DNA of 64,000 nucleotides from Actinomyces bowdenii. GTDB taxonomy: Bacteria > Actinomycetota > Actinomycetes > Actinomycetales > Actinomycetaceae. The translations under genes were made by a program, and so were the position numbers. Under the pieces are notes generated by a model. The model saw only the letters and a list, made by a program, of their open reading frames with translations, did not search any database and was not told where the DNA came from. The stretch's first letter is position 1, and every line of letters begins with the position of its first letter. The stretch covers positions 58,076-122,075 of the forward strand of contig NZ_JAGFOU010000007.1 in assembly GCF_017592395.1 (NCBI RefSeq), in the 5' to 3' direction. Shown here one piece after another: positions 51,163 through 63,827 of this stretch.

Positions 51163-52418
51163 GTGTCACCGCCGCCAAGGGCTTCCGGGCCTCCGGGGTG
51201 GCCGCCGGCCTCAAGGAGTCCGGGCGGCCCGATCTGGCCCTGGTGGTCAACGACGGCCCGCTGCGCACCGCCGCAGGGGTCTTCACCACCAACCGGGTGG
51301 TGGCCGCGCCCGTGGTCTGGTCGCGGCGCATCATCGAGCAGCTCGCGCAGCGGGGCGATCCGCAGGGGACCGCTCAGGACGACGCTGCTGTGCCCCCGGC
51401 GCCCTCGCAGGACGCCGCCGCCTCGGGCCCGCGCGCCGTGGTCCTCAACTCCGGCTCGGCCAACGCCTGCACCGGGGCGCGCGGCGAGCGCGACACCGCC
51501 GCCACCGCCACCGAGGTGGCCGACCTGCTGGGATGCCGGGCGGACCAGGTCCTCGTGTGCTCCACCGGCGTCATCGGCGCCCCCCTGGACATGCCCCGCC
51601 TCCTGGCAGGCGCCAGAAGCGCCGCCGAGGCCCTGGGCCGGGGCCCGGAGCGCGGGCACGAGGCCGCCGTGGCCATCATGACCACCGACACCGTCCCCAA
51701 GGAGGACGCCCTGGAGGTCGAGGGGCCGCAGGGCCCCTGGACCATCGGGGGCATGATCAAGGGTGTGGGCATGCTCGCCCCCGGCATGGCCACCATGCTG
51801 GCCGTCATCACCACCGACGCCGTCATCAGCCCCCAGCAGGCCCAGCGGGCCCTGAGCGCCGCCACCGCCCGCACCGTCAACCGCATCAACTCCGACGGGT
51901 GCATGTCCACCAACGACACCGTCCTGCTCCTGGCCTCCGGGGCCTCGGGCACCGCCCCCACCCCCGAGGAGCTCGACGCCGCCGTCGAGCGGATCCTGGG
52001 CCGGCTGGGCCGCAGGCTCGTGGCCGACGCCGAGGGAGCCACCCACGACATCGCCATCACCGTCACCGGCGCCGCCAGTGAGCGGGCCGCCGAGGCCGCC
52101 GCCCGCACCGTCAGCTCCTCCAACCTCCTCAAGTGCGCCGTGGCCGGGGGCGACCCCAACTGGGGCAGGGTCCTGTCCCAGCTGGGCACCGTCCCCGAGG
52201 AGGTCTGCCCCTTCGACCCCCAGGAGGTGGACGTGACCATCAACGGCGTGACCATCTTCCGCCACGGCGCCCTGGGCGAGGACCGCTCCATGGTGGACAT
52301 GAGCCCGCGCGAGACCCGCATCGACATCGATCTGGGCGCGGGCCCGGCCCGGGCCACCGTATGGACCAACGACCTGACCCACGGCTACGTCACCATCAAC
52401 GCGGACTACACCACATGA
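51159..52418 (+). CDS. argJ: Glutamate N-acetyltransferase / amino-acid acetyltransferase
   Basis: Moves acetyl from N-acetylornithine to glutamate, and in bifunctional forms also uses acetyl-CoA, making the pathway cyclic. The 419 aa precursor cuts itself before the Thr of [26 protein letters not shown] and the [15 protein letters not shown] ending are typical. It overlaps argC and argB by ATGA. Confidence 0.96.
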   Translation: MSVTAAKGFRASGVAAGLKESGRPDLALVVNDGPLRTAAGVFTTNRVVAAPVVWSRRIIEQLAQRGDPQGTAQDDAAVPPAPSQDAAASGPRAVVLNSGSANACTGARGERDTAATATEVADLLGCRADQVLVCSTGVIGAPLDMPRLLAGARSAAEALGRGPERGHEAAVAIMTTDTVPKEDALEVEGPQGPWTIGGMIKGVGMLAPGMATMLAVITTDAVISPQQAQRALSAATARTVNRINSDGCMSTNDTVLLLASGASGTAPTPEELDAAVERILGRLGRRLVADAEGATHDIAITVTGAASERAAEAAARTVSSSNLLKCAVAGGDPNWGRVLSQLGTVPEEVCPFDPQEVDVTINGVTIFRHGALGEDRSMVDMSPRETRIDIDLGAGPARATVWTNDLTHGYVTINADYTT

Positions 52419-53374
52419 GTACCTCCCAGACCCCCCGGCCCGCCACCCGCCGGCCCACCTCACTGTCCGACCAGCAGAAGGCCTCGGTGCTGCTGGAGGC
52501 CGTGCCCTGGCTGCGCACCTACAAGGGCGCCACCATGGTCATCAAGTACGGCGGCAACGCCATGGTCGACGAGGAGCTCAAGCGGGCCTTCGCCCAGGAC
52601 GTCCTGTTCCTCCACCAGGTCGGGGTCAGGCCCGTCGTCGTCCACGGCGGCGGCCCCCAGATCAACGCCATGCTCACCCGCCTGGGCATCGACTCGGAGT
52701 TCCGCGGGGGCCTGCGCGTGACCACCCCCGAGGTCATGGACGTGGTCCGCATGGTCCTCACCGGCTCGGTCCAGCGCGAGCTCGTCTCCCTGCTCAACAA
52801 GGACGGCTCGGCCGCCGTGGGCATCAGCGGCGAGGACGGCGGCCTGCTCCAGGCGCGGCAGAGGCCCGCCACCGTCAACGGCCAGAGCGTGGATGTGGGG
52901 CTCGTGGGCGACGTCGTCGAGGTCAACCCCCAGCCCATCATCGACCTGCTCGACCAGGGGCGCATCCCCGTCATCTCCTCCGTGGCGCCCCTGTCCACCG
53001 ACTCCTCCACGGTGCTCAACATCAACGCCGACACCGCGGCGGCCGCCATCGCCGTGGCGCTCAAGGCCCGCACCCTGCTCATGCTCACCGACGTCGAGGG
53101 GCTCTACGCGGCCTGGCCCGACCGCAGCTCGCTGGTGCCCTTCATCAGCGCCGCGGCCCTGGAGGAGCTCCTGCCCAGCCTGGAGACGGGCATGATCCCC
53201 AAGATGGAGGCCTGCCTGCGGGCCGTGCGCGGGGGAGTGGGCCAGGCCCACGTGGTCGATGGCCGCCAGGCCCACTGCATGCTCCTGGAGATCGTCACCG
53301 ATGAGGGCGTGGGCACCGTCATCCATCCCGGGGATGCGCCGCTGCCCCCGCTGAGCGGAGGCAGGAGCCTATGA
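52415..53374 (+). CDS. argB: Acetylglutamate kinase
   Basis: A 319 aa kinase phosphorylating N-acetylglutamate. VIKYGGNAM (ATP site), [13 protein letters not shown], a mobile N-terminal helix before it typical of arginine-inhibited hexameric forms, [17 protein letters not shown] and the MLTDVEGLY strand. Feedback inhibition by arginine is likely from the N-terminal extension, by analogy with known hexameric kinases. Coupled to argJ and argD. Confidence 0.96.
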   Translation: MSTSQTPRPATRRPTSLSDQQKASVLLEAVPWLRTYKGATMVIKYGGNAMVDEELKRAFAQDVLFLHQVGVRPVVVHGGGPQINAMLTRLGIDSEFRGGLRVTTPEVMDVVRMVLTGSVQRELVSLLNKDGSAAVGISGEDGGLLQARQRPATVNGQSVDVGLVGDVVEVNPQPIIDLLDQGRIPVISSVAPLSTDSSTVLNINADTAAAAIAVALKARTLLMLTDVEGLYAAWPDRSSLVPFISAAALEELLPSLETGMIPKMEACLRAVRGGVGQAHVVDGRQAHCMLLEIVTDEGVGTVIHPGDAPLPPLSGGRSL

Positions 53375-54663
53375 GCCCCGCCGAGGAGCACGGATCCGGT
53401 GAGCACGGCCCCGACCAGCGCACCAGCGGTGAGCAGTGGTCCCAGCGCTACGCCCGGGCCGTGATGAACACCTTCGGCCCGCCCCAGCGGGCGCTGGTGC
53501 GGGGCCGGGGCACCCGCGTGTGGGACGCCGACGGCCGGGAGTACCTCGACCTGCTGGCGGGCATCGCGGTCAACTGCCTGGGCCACGCCCACCCGGCGAT
53601 CCTCCAGGCGGTCACCGACCAGCTGGCCACCCTGGGCCACGTCTCCAACTTCTTCACCACCCCCGCCCAGGTGCGCCTGGCGGAGCGGCTCGCGGCCATC
53701 GTCTTCCCCGAGGAGCGGGCCGGGAGCGAGCCGGCAGGGCAGTCCGGTGCGGGCGGCCGGGTCCGGGTCTTCCTGGCCAACTCCGGCACGGAGGCCAACG
53801 AGGCCGCCTTCAAGATCGCCCGCCGCCACGGCGGCGCCCGGCGCCCCCGCATCCTCGCCCTGGAGCAGGCCTTCCACGGCCGGACCATGGGGGCCCTGGC
53901 CCTGACCCACAAGAGCGCCTACCGCGATCCCTTCGAGCCCCTGCCCGGCGGGGTCGAGTTCCTGCCCGCCGGTGACACCCGGGCCCTGGAGCGCGCCATG
54001 GGCCCCGACGTTGCCGCCCTGTTCATCGAGCCCATCCAGGGCGAGGCCGGGGTGCGCGAGCTGGGGGAGGACTACCTGCGCGCCGCCCGGGAGCTGACCC
54101 GGAGCGCCGGGGCCCTGCTCATCTGCGACGAGGTGCAGACCGGCATGGGCCGCACCGGGGCCTGGATGGCCCACCACCTCCTGGCCCCCGGCGTGGTGCC
54201 CGACGTCGTCACCCTGGCCAAGGGCCTGGGCGGGGGCATCCCCATCGGCGCCCTCGTGGCCCGCGGGCGGGCCGCCGAGCTCCTGGGGCCGGGCCAGCAC
54301 GGCACCACCTTCGGGGGCAACCCGGTGGCCAGCGCCGCAGCCCTGGCCGTCATCGAGACCATCGGCGAGCCCGGGCTGCTCGACCGCGTGCGCCGGCTGG
54401 GGGACCAGTGGGCCCGGGAGCTGGCCCAACTGCCCCAGGTCGCCCAGGTCCGGGGTCGCGGACTGCTGCTGGGCGTGGGCCTGTCGCCGGACGCGCCCCC
54501 GGCGGCCCAGCTCGCCTCCGCCCTCCTGGAGCGCGGCTTCATCGTCAACGCCCCGGGCTCCGATACGATCCGTCTGGCCCCGCCCCTCATCCTGACCTCG
54601 CAGGAGGCCTCCTCGTTCACAGGGGCACTGGCCCAGGTCCTGGCAGAAAGGAGCAATCCATGA
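53371..54663 (+). CDS. argD: Acetylornithine aminotransferase
   Basis: Class III PLP aminotransferase of 430 aa making N-acetylornithine. Motifs: [66 protein letters not shown] lysine in [15 protein letters not shown] and [17 protein letters not shown]. Coupled by ATGA to argB before it and argR after it. Confidence 0.96.
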   Translation: MSPAEEHGSGEHGPDQRTSGEQWSQRYARAVMNTFGPPQRALVRGRGTRVWDADGREYLDLLAGIAVNCLGHAHPAILQAVTDQLATLGHVSNFFTTPAQVRLAERLAAIVFPEERAGSEPAGQSGAGGRVRVFLANSGTEANEAAFKIARRHGGARRPRILALEQAFHGRTMGALALTHKSAYRDPFEPLPGGVEFLPAGDTRALERAMGPDVAALFIEPIQGEAGVRELGEDYLRAARELTRSAGALLICDEVQTGMGRTGAWMAHHLLAPGVVPDVVTLAKGLGGGIPIGALVARGRAAELLGPGQHGTTFGGNPVASAAALAVIETIGEPGLLDRVRRLGDQWARELAQLPQVAQVRGRGLLLGVGLSPDAPPAAQLASALLERGFIVNAPGSDTIRLAPPLILTSQEASSFTGALAQVLAERSNP

Positions 54664-55235
54664 GTGAGATCCTCGACCGCACCAGTCCCTACCGCCAGGC
54701 CTCAGGCGCCTCGAGCCCCAGCACCAAGGCCGCCCGCCACGCCCTCATCGTGAGGATCCTGGCCAAGGAGCGCATCCGATCCCAGGGCCAGCTGCGCGAC
54801 GCCCTGGCGGCCCGTGGCGTGAGCACCACCCAGGCCACGCTCTCCCGCGACCTGGTCGAGTTGCGCGCCACCAAGATCCGCTCCTCCGATGGCCAGGTCT
54901 ACGCCATCCCCGAGGGCAGCGTCATGGGGCAGCTGGCCGGCCCGGCCGTCAGGCCGGGCACCGACACCCTGGCCGACCACACCACCGCCCGGCTGGCACG
55001 CTGGTGCGCCGACCTGCTCGTCACCGTCGAGTGGGCCGGGGGACAGGTGGTTCTGCGAACCCTGCCCGGCGCCGCCGAGCTCCTGGCCGCCTCCGTGGAC
55101 GACGCCATGATGCCCGGGGTGCTGGGCTGCATCGCCGGGGACGACACCGTCCTGGTCATCACCCGCAGCTCCGAGATCTCCGCCGAGGTCTCCGGCCACC
55201 TGCTGGGCCTGGCCGACAGCCGTCCCAGACCCTGA
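54660..55235 (+). CDS. argR: Arginine repressor
   Basis: Winged-helix regulator that binds ARG boxes with arginine. The 191 aa protein has an N-terminal extension of about 22 residues, the DNA-binding domain ([35 protein letters not shown]) and a C-terminal arginine-binding domain with [15 protein letters not shown]. Encoded in the operon it should control, giving feedback. The usual argF gene between argD and argR is missing here; argR starts inside the argD stop. Confidence 0.95.
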   Translation: MSEILDRTSPYRQASGASSPSTKAARHALIVRILAKERIRSQGQLRDALAARGVSTTQATLSRDLVELRATKIRSSDGQVYAIPEGSVMGQLAGPAVRPGTDTLADHTTARLARWCADLLVTVEWAGGQVVLRTLPGAAELLAASVDDAMMPGVLGCIAGDDTVLVITRSSEISAEVSGHLLGLADSRPRP

Positions 55236-55438
55236 CCCGGTTCCGCAGCGGACCCGGTCCCGGAAGGACCCGGGGCGATCCGGCCCAGGAGGCCGCGCGC
55301 CCCGCAGGCCCGGCGCCCCACCCTGCCCCTGGGCCGTCATGTCCTTCCCCATGCGCCGTTCCCACCGGCCCGCCACCCCCAGACACACCCCATCAAGACG
55401 ATCCCAGCCGCCCGCGGGCGAGTAGGAGGAGATCAGCC

Positions 55439-56710
55439 ATGACGACAAGCAGCGAGCAGACCAGCAATCAGAGCACCGAGCAGAGCGCCCAGCAGAACAA
55501 GGACCGGGTCGTCCTGGCCTATTCCGGGGGCCTGGACACCTCCGTGGCCATCGGATGGATCGGCGAGCAGACGGGCAAGGAGGTCATCGCCGTCGCCGTG
55601 GACGTGGGCCAGGGCGGTGAGGACCTCGACGTCATCCGCCGGCGCGCCCTGGACTGCGGGGCGGTGGAGGCCTGGGTGGTCGACGCCCGCGAGGAGTTCG
55701 CCTCCGACTACTGCATGCCTGCCCTCAAGGCCAACGCCCTCTACCAGGGCACCTACCCCCTGGTCTCGGCCCTGTCCCGCCCCCTCATCGCCAAGCACCT
55801 GGTCCAGGCCGCCCGCAGGTTCGGGGCGGGCACCGTGGCCCACGGATGCACCGGCAAGGGCAATGACCAGGTCCGCTTCGAGGTCTCCATCACCTCCATG
55901 GCCCCGGACATGACCTGCATCTCCCCGGTGCGCGACCTCGCCCTGACCCGGGACGTGGCCATCGACTACGCCGAGAGGCACTCGCTGCCCATCGAGACCA
56001 CCAAGCACAACCCCTTCTCCATCGACCAGAACGTCTGGGGCCGGGCCATCGAGACCGGCTTCCTGGAGGACCTGTGGAACGCCCCCACCAAGGACGTCTA
56101 CTCCTACACCGATGACCCCACCTACCCGCCGCTGCCCGACGAGCTCGTCATCACCTTCGAGGAGGGGCTGCCCGTGGCCATCGACGAGCGGCCCGTGACC
56201 CCCCTGGAGGCGATCCAGGAGATGAACCGCCGTGCAGGTGCCCAGGGCGTGGGCCGCATCGACATCGTCGAGGACAGGCTCGTGGGCATCAAGTCCCGGG
56301 AGGTCTACGAGGCCCCCGGCGCCCTCGCGCTCATCGAGGCCCACCGGGCCCTGGAGGCGGTGACCCTGGAGCGCCTCCAGCTGCGCTACAAGCGGCACCT
56401 GGAGAGCACCTGGAGCGACCTGGTCTACGAGGCCCAGTGGTACTCACCGCTCAAGCGCTCCATGGACGCCTTCATCGCCGACACCCAGCGCTATGTCAAC
56501 GGGGATATCCGCATGGTGCTGCACGGCGGGCGGGCCACCGTCAACGGGCGCCGCTCGGCCACCGGCCTGTACGACTTCAACCTGGCCACCTACGACTCCG
56601 GGGACACCTTCGACCAGTCCTCCTCGCGCGGCTTCATCGAGATCTACGGCCTGCAGTCCAAGCTGGCGGCCGCCCGCGATGTGCGCACGGGTCACGGGAT
56701 GGGCTTCTGA
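55439..56710 (+). CDS. argG: Argininosuccinate synthase
   Basis: ATP enzyme joining citrulline and aspartate. The 423 aa protein has PP-loop [41 protein letters not shown], and [10 protein letters not shown]; the tail runs [20 protein letters not shown]. An N-terminal Ser/Gln/Thr-rich stretch of about 22 residues precedes the core. A GGAGGA ribosome site lies upstream. The 203 bases after argR hold no recognised feature. A 15 bp terminator stem follows. Confidence 0.97.
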   Translation: MTTSSEQTSNQSTEQSAQQNKDRVVLAYSGGLDTSVAIGWIGEQTGKEVIAVAVDVGQGGEDLDVIRRRALDCGAVEAWVVDAREEFASDYCMPALKANALYQGTYPLVSALSRPLIAKHLVQAARRFGAGTVAHGCTGKGNDQVRFEVSITSMAPDMTCISPVRDLALTRDVAIDYAERHSLPIETTKHNPFSIDQNVWGRAIETGFLEDLWNAPTKDVYSYTDDPTYPPLPDELVITFEEGLPVAIDERPVTPLEAIQEMNRRAGAQGVGRIDIVEDRLVGIKSREVYEAPGALALIEAHRALEAVTLERLQLRYKRHLESTWSDLVYEAQWYSPLKRSMDAFIADTQRYVNGDIRMVLHGGRATVNGRRSATGLYDFNLATYDSGDTFDQSSSRGFIEIYGLQSKLAAARDVRTGHGMGF

Positions 56711-56739
56711 GGCCGGGAGGGCAGCGGAGGATCCCATGT

Positions 56740-56780
56740 GGGCCCGGTCCCCGGGGCGGCAGGCGCCGGGGACCGGGCCC
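56740..56780. terminator. Bidirectional terminator between argG and FNT gene
   Basis: Perfect 15 bp inverted repeat (56740-56754 with 56766-56780) between convergent genes. Confidence 0.85.
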
Positions 56781-56788
56781 GCTGCGGC

Positions 56789-57649
56789 TCAGGCGCCCTC
56801 GTCCCCGCCATGGCGGCGCAGGTAGCGGGAGTCGTCATTGACATAGGCGTAGTAGGCGCCGATGAGCAGGCCGCCGCCCACGAAGTTGCCCAGCAGCGCC
56901 ACCACCACATTGCCCATCGCCAGGGGGATGTCGATGCCGTGGTTGAGGCCGATGACGGTGAACAGCACGGTGTTGGCCACCGAGTGCTCCAGGCCCAGGA
57001 AGGCGAAGACGAAGACCGCGATGATCATCGAGAAGATCTTGGACCAGTCCTCGGCGATATAGCCGTTGTAGATGAGCAGCATGGCCAGGTTGATCATGAA
57101 GTTGCACAGGATCGCCCTGATGAACAGGTCGGCCACGCCCGAGGCCGAGGACAGGTAGCCGAGCTTGACCTCCACCGAGTGCAGGGCCTGCTCCCCGGTG
57201 GGCCCCTGGACGAGGGTGGAGAAGCGGTAGAGCAGGGCGAAGACCAGGCCTCCCGCGAAGTTTCCCAGGAAGCACAGCACCAGGACCCTCAGCCCCCGCC
57301 ACCAGGAGATGCGGTGGTAGTAGCCGCCGATGACCACCACCATCATGTTGCTGGTGAGCAGCTCGGACTTGGTGTAGTAGATGAAGACCAGGGCCGGCCC
57401 GAAGCACAGGGCGCCCAGGAGCCGGCCGATCTCCGACAGGGAGGCCTGCCCGACCCGCAGCTCATCGAAGACGCCGACGATGGCGTAGTTGACCATGTAG
57501 AAGACCGCCACGATCATCCCGGCCATCGCCGCGCGCATGAGATAGCGGTGGGCCAGGGTGCCGGTCATGCGCGTCTTGGTCTCCAGGGCCTCGAGCACGG
57601 TGGAGATGAACTGCTTTCCGGGGAACAGGGCGTTGGGTGCGTCTGCCAT
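56789..57649 (-). CDS. Formate/nitrite transporter (FNT) family channel
   Basis: A 286 aa pentameric channel protein with six helices, passing formate, nitrite or related anions. GKQFISTVLEALETKTRM is the N-terminal amphipathic start, KSELLTSNM and FLGLEHSVANTVLF are family motifs, and LLGNFVGGGLLIGAYYAYV ends the domain. It is inserted on the minus strand between argG and argH. ATG 57649 fits the family N-terminus better than the upstream in-frame GTG at 57682. Formate export is plausible for a mixed-acid fermenter; the substrate is inferred only. Confidence 0.93.
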   Translation of the reverse strand: MADAPNALFPGKQFISTVLEALETKTRMTGTLAHRYLMRAAMAGMIVAVFYMVNYAIVGVFDELRVGQASLSEIGRLLGALCFGPALVFIYYTKSELLTSNMMVVVIGGYYHRISWWRGLRVLVLCFLGNFAGGLVFALLYRFSTLVQGPTGEQALHSVEVKLGYLSSASGVADLFIRAILCNFMINLAMLLIYNGYIAEDWSKIFSMIIAVFVFAFLGLEHSVANTVLFTVIGLNHGIDIPLAMGNVVVALLGNFVGGGLLIGAYYAYVNDDSRYLRRHGGDEGA

Positions 57650-57651
57650 GA

Positions 57652-60037
<2,386 letters not shown>

Positions 60038-60056
60038 CCCTCCCCGCCCCCGCCGT

Positions 60057-60148
60057 TGCACATCTTCAGCGCTGATATGCGGCTCCGGCTGATCCCGATG
60101 CCCGGGATTCCGCGGATGCGGTGATCGGGTCCGGGCTGAAGATGTGCA
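60057..60148. repeat. Dispersed element B, copy at locus 2
   Basis: TGCACATCTTCAGC (60057-60070) and GCTGAAGATGTGCA (60135-60148) are perfect 14 bp inverted ends of a 92 bp unit. A half copy TGCACATCTTC follows at 60162-60172. Confidence 0.85.
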
Positions 60149-60203
60149 GCGGGGCTGGGCTTGCACATCTTCGCCGTCTCGCGGCCGCTGGCTCCGAAAG
60201 CGC

Positions 60204-60299
60204 GTCGGTTCGCGACGTGCGCGTCACTTCGCGACTTGGACGACCCCTGGAAGGTACGTCAAAGTCGCGAAGTGACGCCTTTTCCGCGAAGTGACGCCC
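60204..60299 (-). repeat. Dispersed palindromic element A, copy 2 (inverted)
   Basis: Reverse complement matches 45007-45102 end to end with about one small gap. The core is a perfect 16 bp inverted repeat (60222-60237 with 60262-60277). In this orientation it is followed by element B at 55 bases, against 54 at locus 1. Confidence 0.85.
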
Positions 60300-60312
60300 G
60301 GCCGGGGGCTGC

Positions 60313-60318
60313 TACGTT
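60313..60318 (+). promoter_or_regulatory. Methyltransferase gene -10 box, leaderless spacing
   Basis: TACGTT ends 6 bases before ATG 60325, and element A ends 14 bases before the box, so the repeat occupies the -35 side of this promoter. Confidence 0.6.
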
Positions 60319-60324
60319 GGTCCG

Positions 60325-61209
60325 ATGATGTGCAAGGTCCCAGGGCCCCGAGGCCGGCCCAGGGCCGCTCCTACGGCGCGCGGTCCTGGCCCGGCAGTGC
60401 GGGGCCCTGCTCAGCGGCCCGCCGTGGCCATGAGACGACGGCGGGCCGCGGAGCCCTGCGCTCGGCGGCTGGGGCGGGCCCGCGACCGGCAGACGGGGCC
60501 CGCGGGCCTGGAGCGGTACTGGAACCACAACACGGCCTTCCACGACGAGATCGTGCGCGACGCGGCCCGGCGCGGCGGGCGGGTCCTCGACGTCGGCTGC
60601 GGCGACGGGCTGCTCCTGGCCCGCCTGGCGCCGGTGACCGGCGAGCGGGTCGGGATCGACACCGACGACGCGGCGCTGGCACGGGCCCGCGCGCGACTGG
60701 GCGCCGTTGGCGATGGTAGCGGCGCCAGCGATAGCGGTGGCGCCGCGGATGACGGCGCTGATGGCGGGACGGCCGGCGCCGCCGCCCCGGTGAGGCTGGA
60801 GCGTGCCGACCTGCTCTCCCAGGACCTGCCCGCGCGCCTGGGGGCCTTCCAGACCGTCACCTGCGTCGCCGTCCTCCACCACCTGCCCCTGCGCCCCGCC
60901 CTGAGCCGCCTGGCCGCGCTCGTGGCCCCCGGAGGGCGGCTCATCATCATCGGCCTGGCCGCCACCGCCACCCCGTGGGACTGGGCCGTGGCCGCGGCGA
61001 GCATCCTGCCCGCCCGCCTGGCCGGATGGCTCCACCACGAGACCGCGGACATTGGGGTCCCCACCGCACCCGCCCGCGAGCCGGTGTCCCAGATCCGGGC
61101 CGCCGCCATCGACATCCTCCCCGGCGCGCGCATCCGGCGCCGCCTCCACTACCGCTACCGGCTGACCTGGGACCGGCCTGCCGGGGCGGGACACCAGGAG
61201 GCGCACTGA
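60325..61209 (+). CDS. Class I SAM-dependent methyltransferase
   Basis: A 294 aa enzyme. A basic, Pro/Arg-rich N-terminus of about 65 residues precedes a Rossmann domain: motif I VLDVGCGDGLLLARL, GIDTDDAALARAR, LERADLLSQDLP and TCVAVLHHLPLRPALSRLAALVAPGG. A Gly/Asp/Ala-rich insert of about 20 residues interrupts the domain after the second strand. The late hydrophobic stretch WDWAVAAASILPARLAGWL may touch the membrane. The substrate cannot be told; UbiE-like small-molecule methylation is one option. Confidence 0.85.
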   Translation: MMCKVPGPRGRPRAAPTARGPGPAVRGPAQRPAVAMRRRRAAEPCARRLGRARDRQTGPAGLERYWNHNTAFHDEIVRDAARRGGRVLDVGCGDGLLLARLAPVTGERVGIDTDDAALARARARLGAVGDGSGASDSGGAADDGADGGTAGAAAPVRLERADLLSQDLPARLGAFQTVTCVAVLHHLPLRPALSRLAALVAPGGRLIIIGLAATATPWDWAVAAASILPARLAGWLHHETADIGVPTAPAREPVSQIRAAAIDILPGARIRRRLHYRYRLTWDRPAGAGHQEAH

Positions 61210-61391
61210 GCGCGGCTGCAGCACGAGCGCCCTATGGCCTCCTCCCGACCGCCCACGCCCCCAGCCACGGGTCCGACCACAGGAGGCCGCAGGACGTCAC
61301 TGAGCGGTCCCTGGGCAGGACGGCCGGTGCCCTGGCAGGGTGGGCGAGGCAGGGCGCCGCAGCGACGAAGGCTCAGGAGGCACGAGCACCC

Positions 61392-62156
61392 ATGATCCCC
61401 AGCACCACGGGCCTCCGCTCCGTGCCCGGCACCCGTGCCGCGGGAGCCACGGCTCCGAAGACCGCCGCGGGGGCCAGCACCCGAGCCGACCTCCGCCAGA
61501 TCCTGACGGTTCTTCGCGGCGAGTTCGGCACCGGGTCACGATGGCCCGCTGACTCCGGCTTCGAGATCATGGCGGGAGCCGTCCTGGTGCAGCGCAGCAG
61601 CTGGCGCAACGCCCAGCGCAGCCTGGAGCGCCTGCGCCGTGCCGGAGCCCTCGACCCCGCCGTGATGCTGTTGATGGACGATGCCACCCTGGCCGGCCTC
61701 ATCCGGCCCTCGGGATTCATGACCGGCAAGGCCCGCAGCCTCAGGGCCCTGGCGGCCTGGGTCACCAGCGGCCCGGGCAGGAGCGCCACCGCCCTCGACG
61801 ACGAGACCCTGCGCGCCTGCCTGCTCGCCCTTCCCGGCATCGGCCCCGAGACCGCCGATGTCATCAGCCTCTACGCCTACCACCGCCCCCGCTTCATCTG
61901 GGATGCCTACGCCCGGCGGATGCTCAGCGCCGCGGGCTACCCGGTGGGACGGGACTACGAGGCCACCCGGGCCCGGCTCGAGGACGCCCTCGCCGGCGAG
62001 GCCCTCAGCGCCGCCGAGCACCAGGAGCTGCACTGGCTGGTGGTCACCGCCGGAGGGGCCGTGCGGGCCGAGGGCTGGGAGCGCTACCTCGACCGCCTCC
62101 TGACCCGCCCCGGTCCGGGGAGCCGGCGACGGCCGGAGCAGGACGTGGCACACTAG
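61392..62156 (+). CDS. Endonuclease III-like (HhH-GPD) DNA glycosylase lacking Fe-S cluster
   Basis: A 254 aa base-excision glycosylase. MAGAVLVQRSSWRNAQRSLERL begins the domain, the helix-hairpin-helix is LLALPGIGPETADVISLYAY, and the catalytic Asp is in FIWDAYARRML. The four C-terminal cysteines that bind an iron-sulfur cluster in endonuclease III are absent, which places it nearer MagIII-type 3-methyladenine glycosylases. AGGAGG lies 9 bases before the ATG. With the MPG gene 1.3 kb upstream, the locus holds two candidate alkylation-repair enzymes. The 182 bases before it hold nothing recognised. Confidence 0.85.
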   Translation: MIPSTTGLRSVPGTRAAGATAPKTAAGASTRADLRQILTVLRGEFGTGSRWPADSGFEIMAGAVLVQRSSWRNAQRSLERLRRAGALDPAVMLLMDDATLAGLIRPSGFMTGKARSLRALAAWVTSGPGRSATALDDETLRACLLALPGIGPETADVISLYAYHRPRFIWDAYARRMLSAAGYPVGRDYEATRARLEDALAGEALSAAEHQELHWLVVTAGGAVRAEGWERYLDRLLTRPGPGSRRRPEQDVAH

Positions 62157-62232
62157 CGTGGCCGGGAGCGACCCGCCCCGGCCCCGGGACCCCAGCGGGA
62201 TGCCTGAGGGGACCAAACGGAGGTGCTGGACC

Positions 62233-63540
62233 GTGAGCGATGTCAGCAGTGTCAGCGACGCCAGGGATGCCAGTGACGCCAGTGATATCCTGGAGGAGCT
62301 GCAATGGCGGGGCCTGGTGGCCCAGCACACCGACATCGACGCCCTGCGCGCCGCGCTGGCGGCCGGGCCGGTGACCTTCTACTGCGGCTTCGACCCCACG
62401 GCCCCCAGCCTCCACCACGGTCATCTTGTGGCGGTCAAGGTCATGCGCCACCTCCAACTGGCCGGGCACCGCCCGCTGGCGCTGGTGGGAGGCGCCACGG
62501 GCCTCATCGGCGATCCGCGGGCCAAGGGGGAGCGCCCCTTGAACACCAAGGACGTCGTGGCCGGATGGGCCCGGGGGCTGCAGGCCCAGCTCGAGAGGCT
62601 CTTGGACTTCGAGGGCGACAATCCCGCGCGCATCGTCAACAACCTGGACTGGACCCAGGAGATGAGCGCCATCGACTTCCTGCGCGACCTGGGCAAGAAC
62701 TTCCGCATGGGCACGATGCTCTCCAAGGACATCGTGGCCCGGCGCCTGGCCAGCGATGAGGGGATCTCCTTCACCGAGTTCAGCTACCAGGTCCTCCAGG
62801 CCAATGACTACCTCGAGCTCTTCCGCCGCCACGGCTGCACCCTGGAGATCGGGGGCAACGACCAGTGGGGCAACCTCGTGGGGGGCATGGACCTCATCCA
62901 CAAGGTCGAGGGGGCCTCGGTCCACGTCATGACCAACCCGCTCATCACCAAGGCCGACGGCACCAAGTTCGGCAAGACCGAGGGCGGGGCCGTGTGGCTG
63001 GATCCGCGGATGCTCAGCCCCTACGCCTTCTACCAGTTCTGGCTCCAGGTCGACGACGAGGACGTGGTGCGCTTCCTCAAGGTCTTCACCTTCCTGGGGC
63101 GCGAGGAGATCGAGCGCCTGGAGGCCGCCACCGCCGCCAACCCCAAGGCCCGCGAGGCGCAGCGGGTCCTGGCCCAGGAGGTCACCACCTGGGTGCACGG
63201 GGCCCGGGCGCTGGCCCAGGCGCAGGCCGCGACAGCGGCCCTGTGGGGGCGCGGGGACCTGGGCGAGCTCGATGCGGACACGCTGCGGGCCGCGACGGCG
63301 GACCTGGCCATCACCGAGCTGGTGGTGGGCACCTCCACCATCGTCGACCTCCTGGTGGGCACCGGCCTGGAGAAGGGCCGCAACGCCGCCCGCAAGACGG
63401 TGGCCGCCGGCGGCGCCTACATCAACAACGCCAAGGTCACCGACGAGGACGCTCCGGTGAGCGCCGAGCAGGTCCTGGCTGGGGGAGTGGTCCTGGTCCG
63501 CAAGGGCCGGCGCAATCTCGCCGCCGCCCGCACCGCCTGA
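62233..63540 (+). CDS. tyrS: Tyrosyl-tRNA synthetase
   Basis: Class I synthetase of 435 aa charging tRNA-Tyr. The HIGH motif is HHGH (61-64) after YCGFDPTAPSL, and the KMSKS motif is KFGKT (245-249). NDQWGNLVGGMDLI binds tyrosine, and a C-terminal S4 RNA-binding domain follows (KGRNAARKTVAAGGAYINNAKV). GTG 62233 has GGAGG about 9 bases upstream; a GTG at 62158 would add 25 unlikely residues. The first 18 residues are a Ser/Asp repeat (VSDVSSVSDARDASDASD). A strong terminator follows. Confidence 0.96.
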   Translation: MSDVSSVSDARDASDASDILEELQWRGLVAQHTDIDALRAALAAGPVTFYCGFDPTAPSLHHGHLVAVKVMRHLQLAGHRPLALVGGATGLIGDPRAKGERPLNTKDVVAGWARGLQAQLERLLDFEGDNPARIVNNLDWTQEMSAIDFLRDLGKNFRMGTMLSKDIVARRLASDEGISFTEFSYQVLQANDYLELFRRHGCTLEIGGNDQWGNLVGGMDLIHKVEGASVHVMTNPLITKADGTKFGKTEGGAVWLDPRMLSPYAFYQFWLQVDDEDVVRFLKVFTFLGREEIERLEAATAANPKAREAQRVLAQEVTTWVHGARALAQAQAATAALWGRGDLGELDADTLRAATADLAITELVVGTSTIVDLLVGTGLEKGRNAARKTVAAGGAYINNAKVTDEDAPVSAEQVLAGGVVLVRKGRRNLAAARTA

Positions 63541-63558
63541 GCCCGCGCGGCCCGGGCC

Positions 63559-63613
63559 GGTGGGACTCGGTGGGGCGCTGCGACGACGACGCGGCGCCCC
63601 GCCGAGCCCCACC
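63559..63613 (+). terminator. Terminator after tyrS
   Basis: A 23 bp stem (63559-63581 with 63591-63613) with 20 Watson-Crick pairs, two G-T pairs and one mismatch, and a 9-base GAC-repeat loop. Confidence 0.85.
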
Positions 63614-63666
63614 TCGCTCCCGCATCGCAGGAGCATCGATTGTGTGGGGCCTCACTGGATTGCGGG

Positions 63667-63695
63667 TTGACCGGCCTGATCTCGGCGTGTAATTT
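63667..63695 (+). promoter_or_regulatory. Probable rRNA operon promoter P1
   Basis: TTGACC (63667-63672), a 17-base spacer, then TAATTT (63690-63695): close to the sigma-A consensus and stronger than any other promoter in the window. Confidence 0.75.
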
Positions 63696-63791
63696 ACTCC
63701 TCGGCCTTGAGGGCGCCTGGTCAGCCAGAGCATCAAGGCAGGACGAACTCCATCGATGGCGGCCATGAGGCCAGGGTCACGGATCCTGGAT

Positions 63792-63820
63792 TTGACTTGG
63801 GGAATCGCCTCGAATAATGT
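63792..63820 (+). promoter_or_regulatory. Probable rRNA operon promoter P2
   Basis: TTGACT (63792-63797), a 17-base spacer, then TAATGT (63815-63820). Tandem strong promoters 125 bases apart are typical for rrn operons. Confidence 0.75.
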
Positions 63821-63827
63821 TCGTCAG

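Noticed and set aside
60038..60324. tRNA or small RNA gene in the 60 kb gap
   Set aside because: The stems belong to elements A and B; no cloverleaf or TΨC-like GTTCRA sequence is present.
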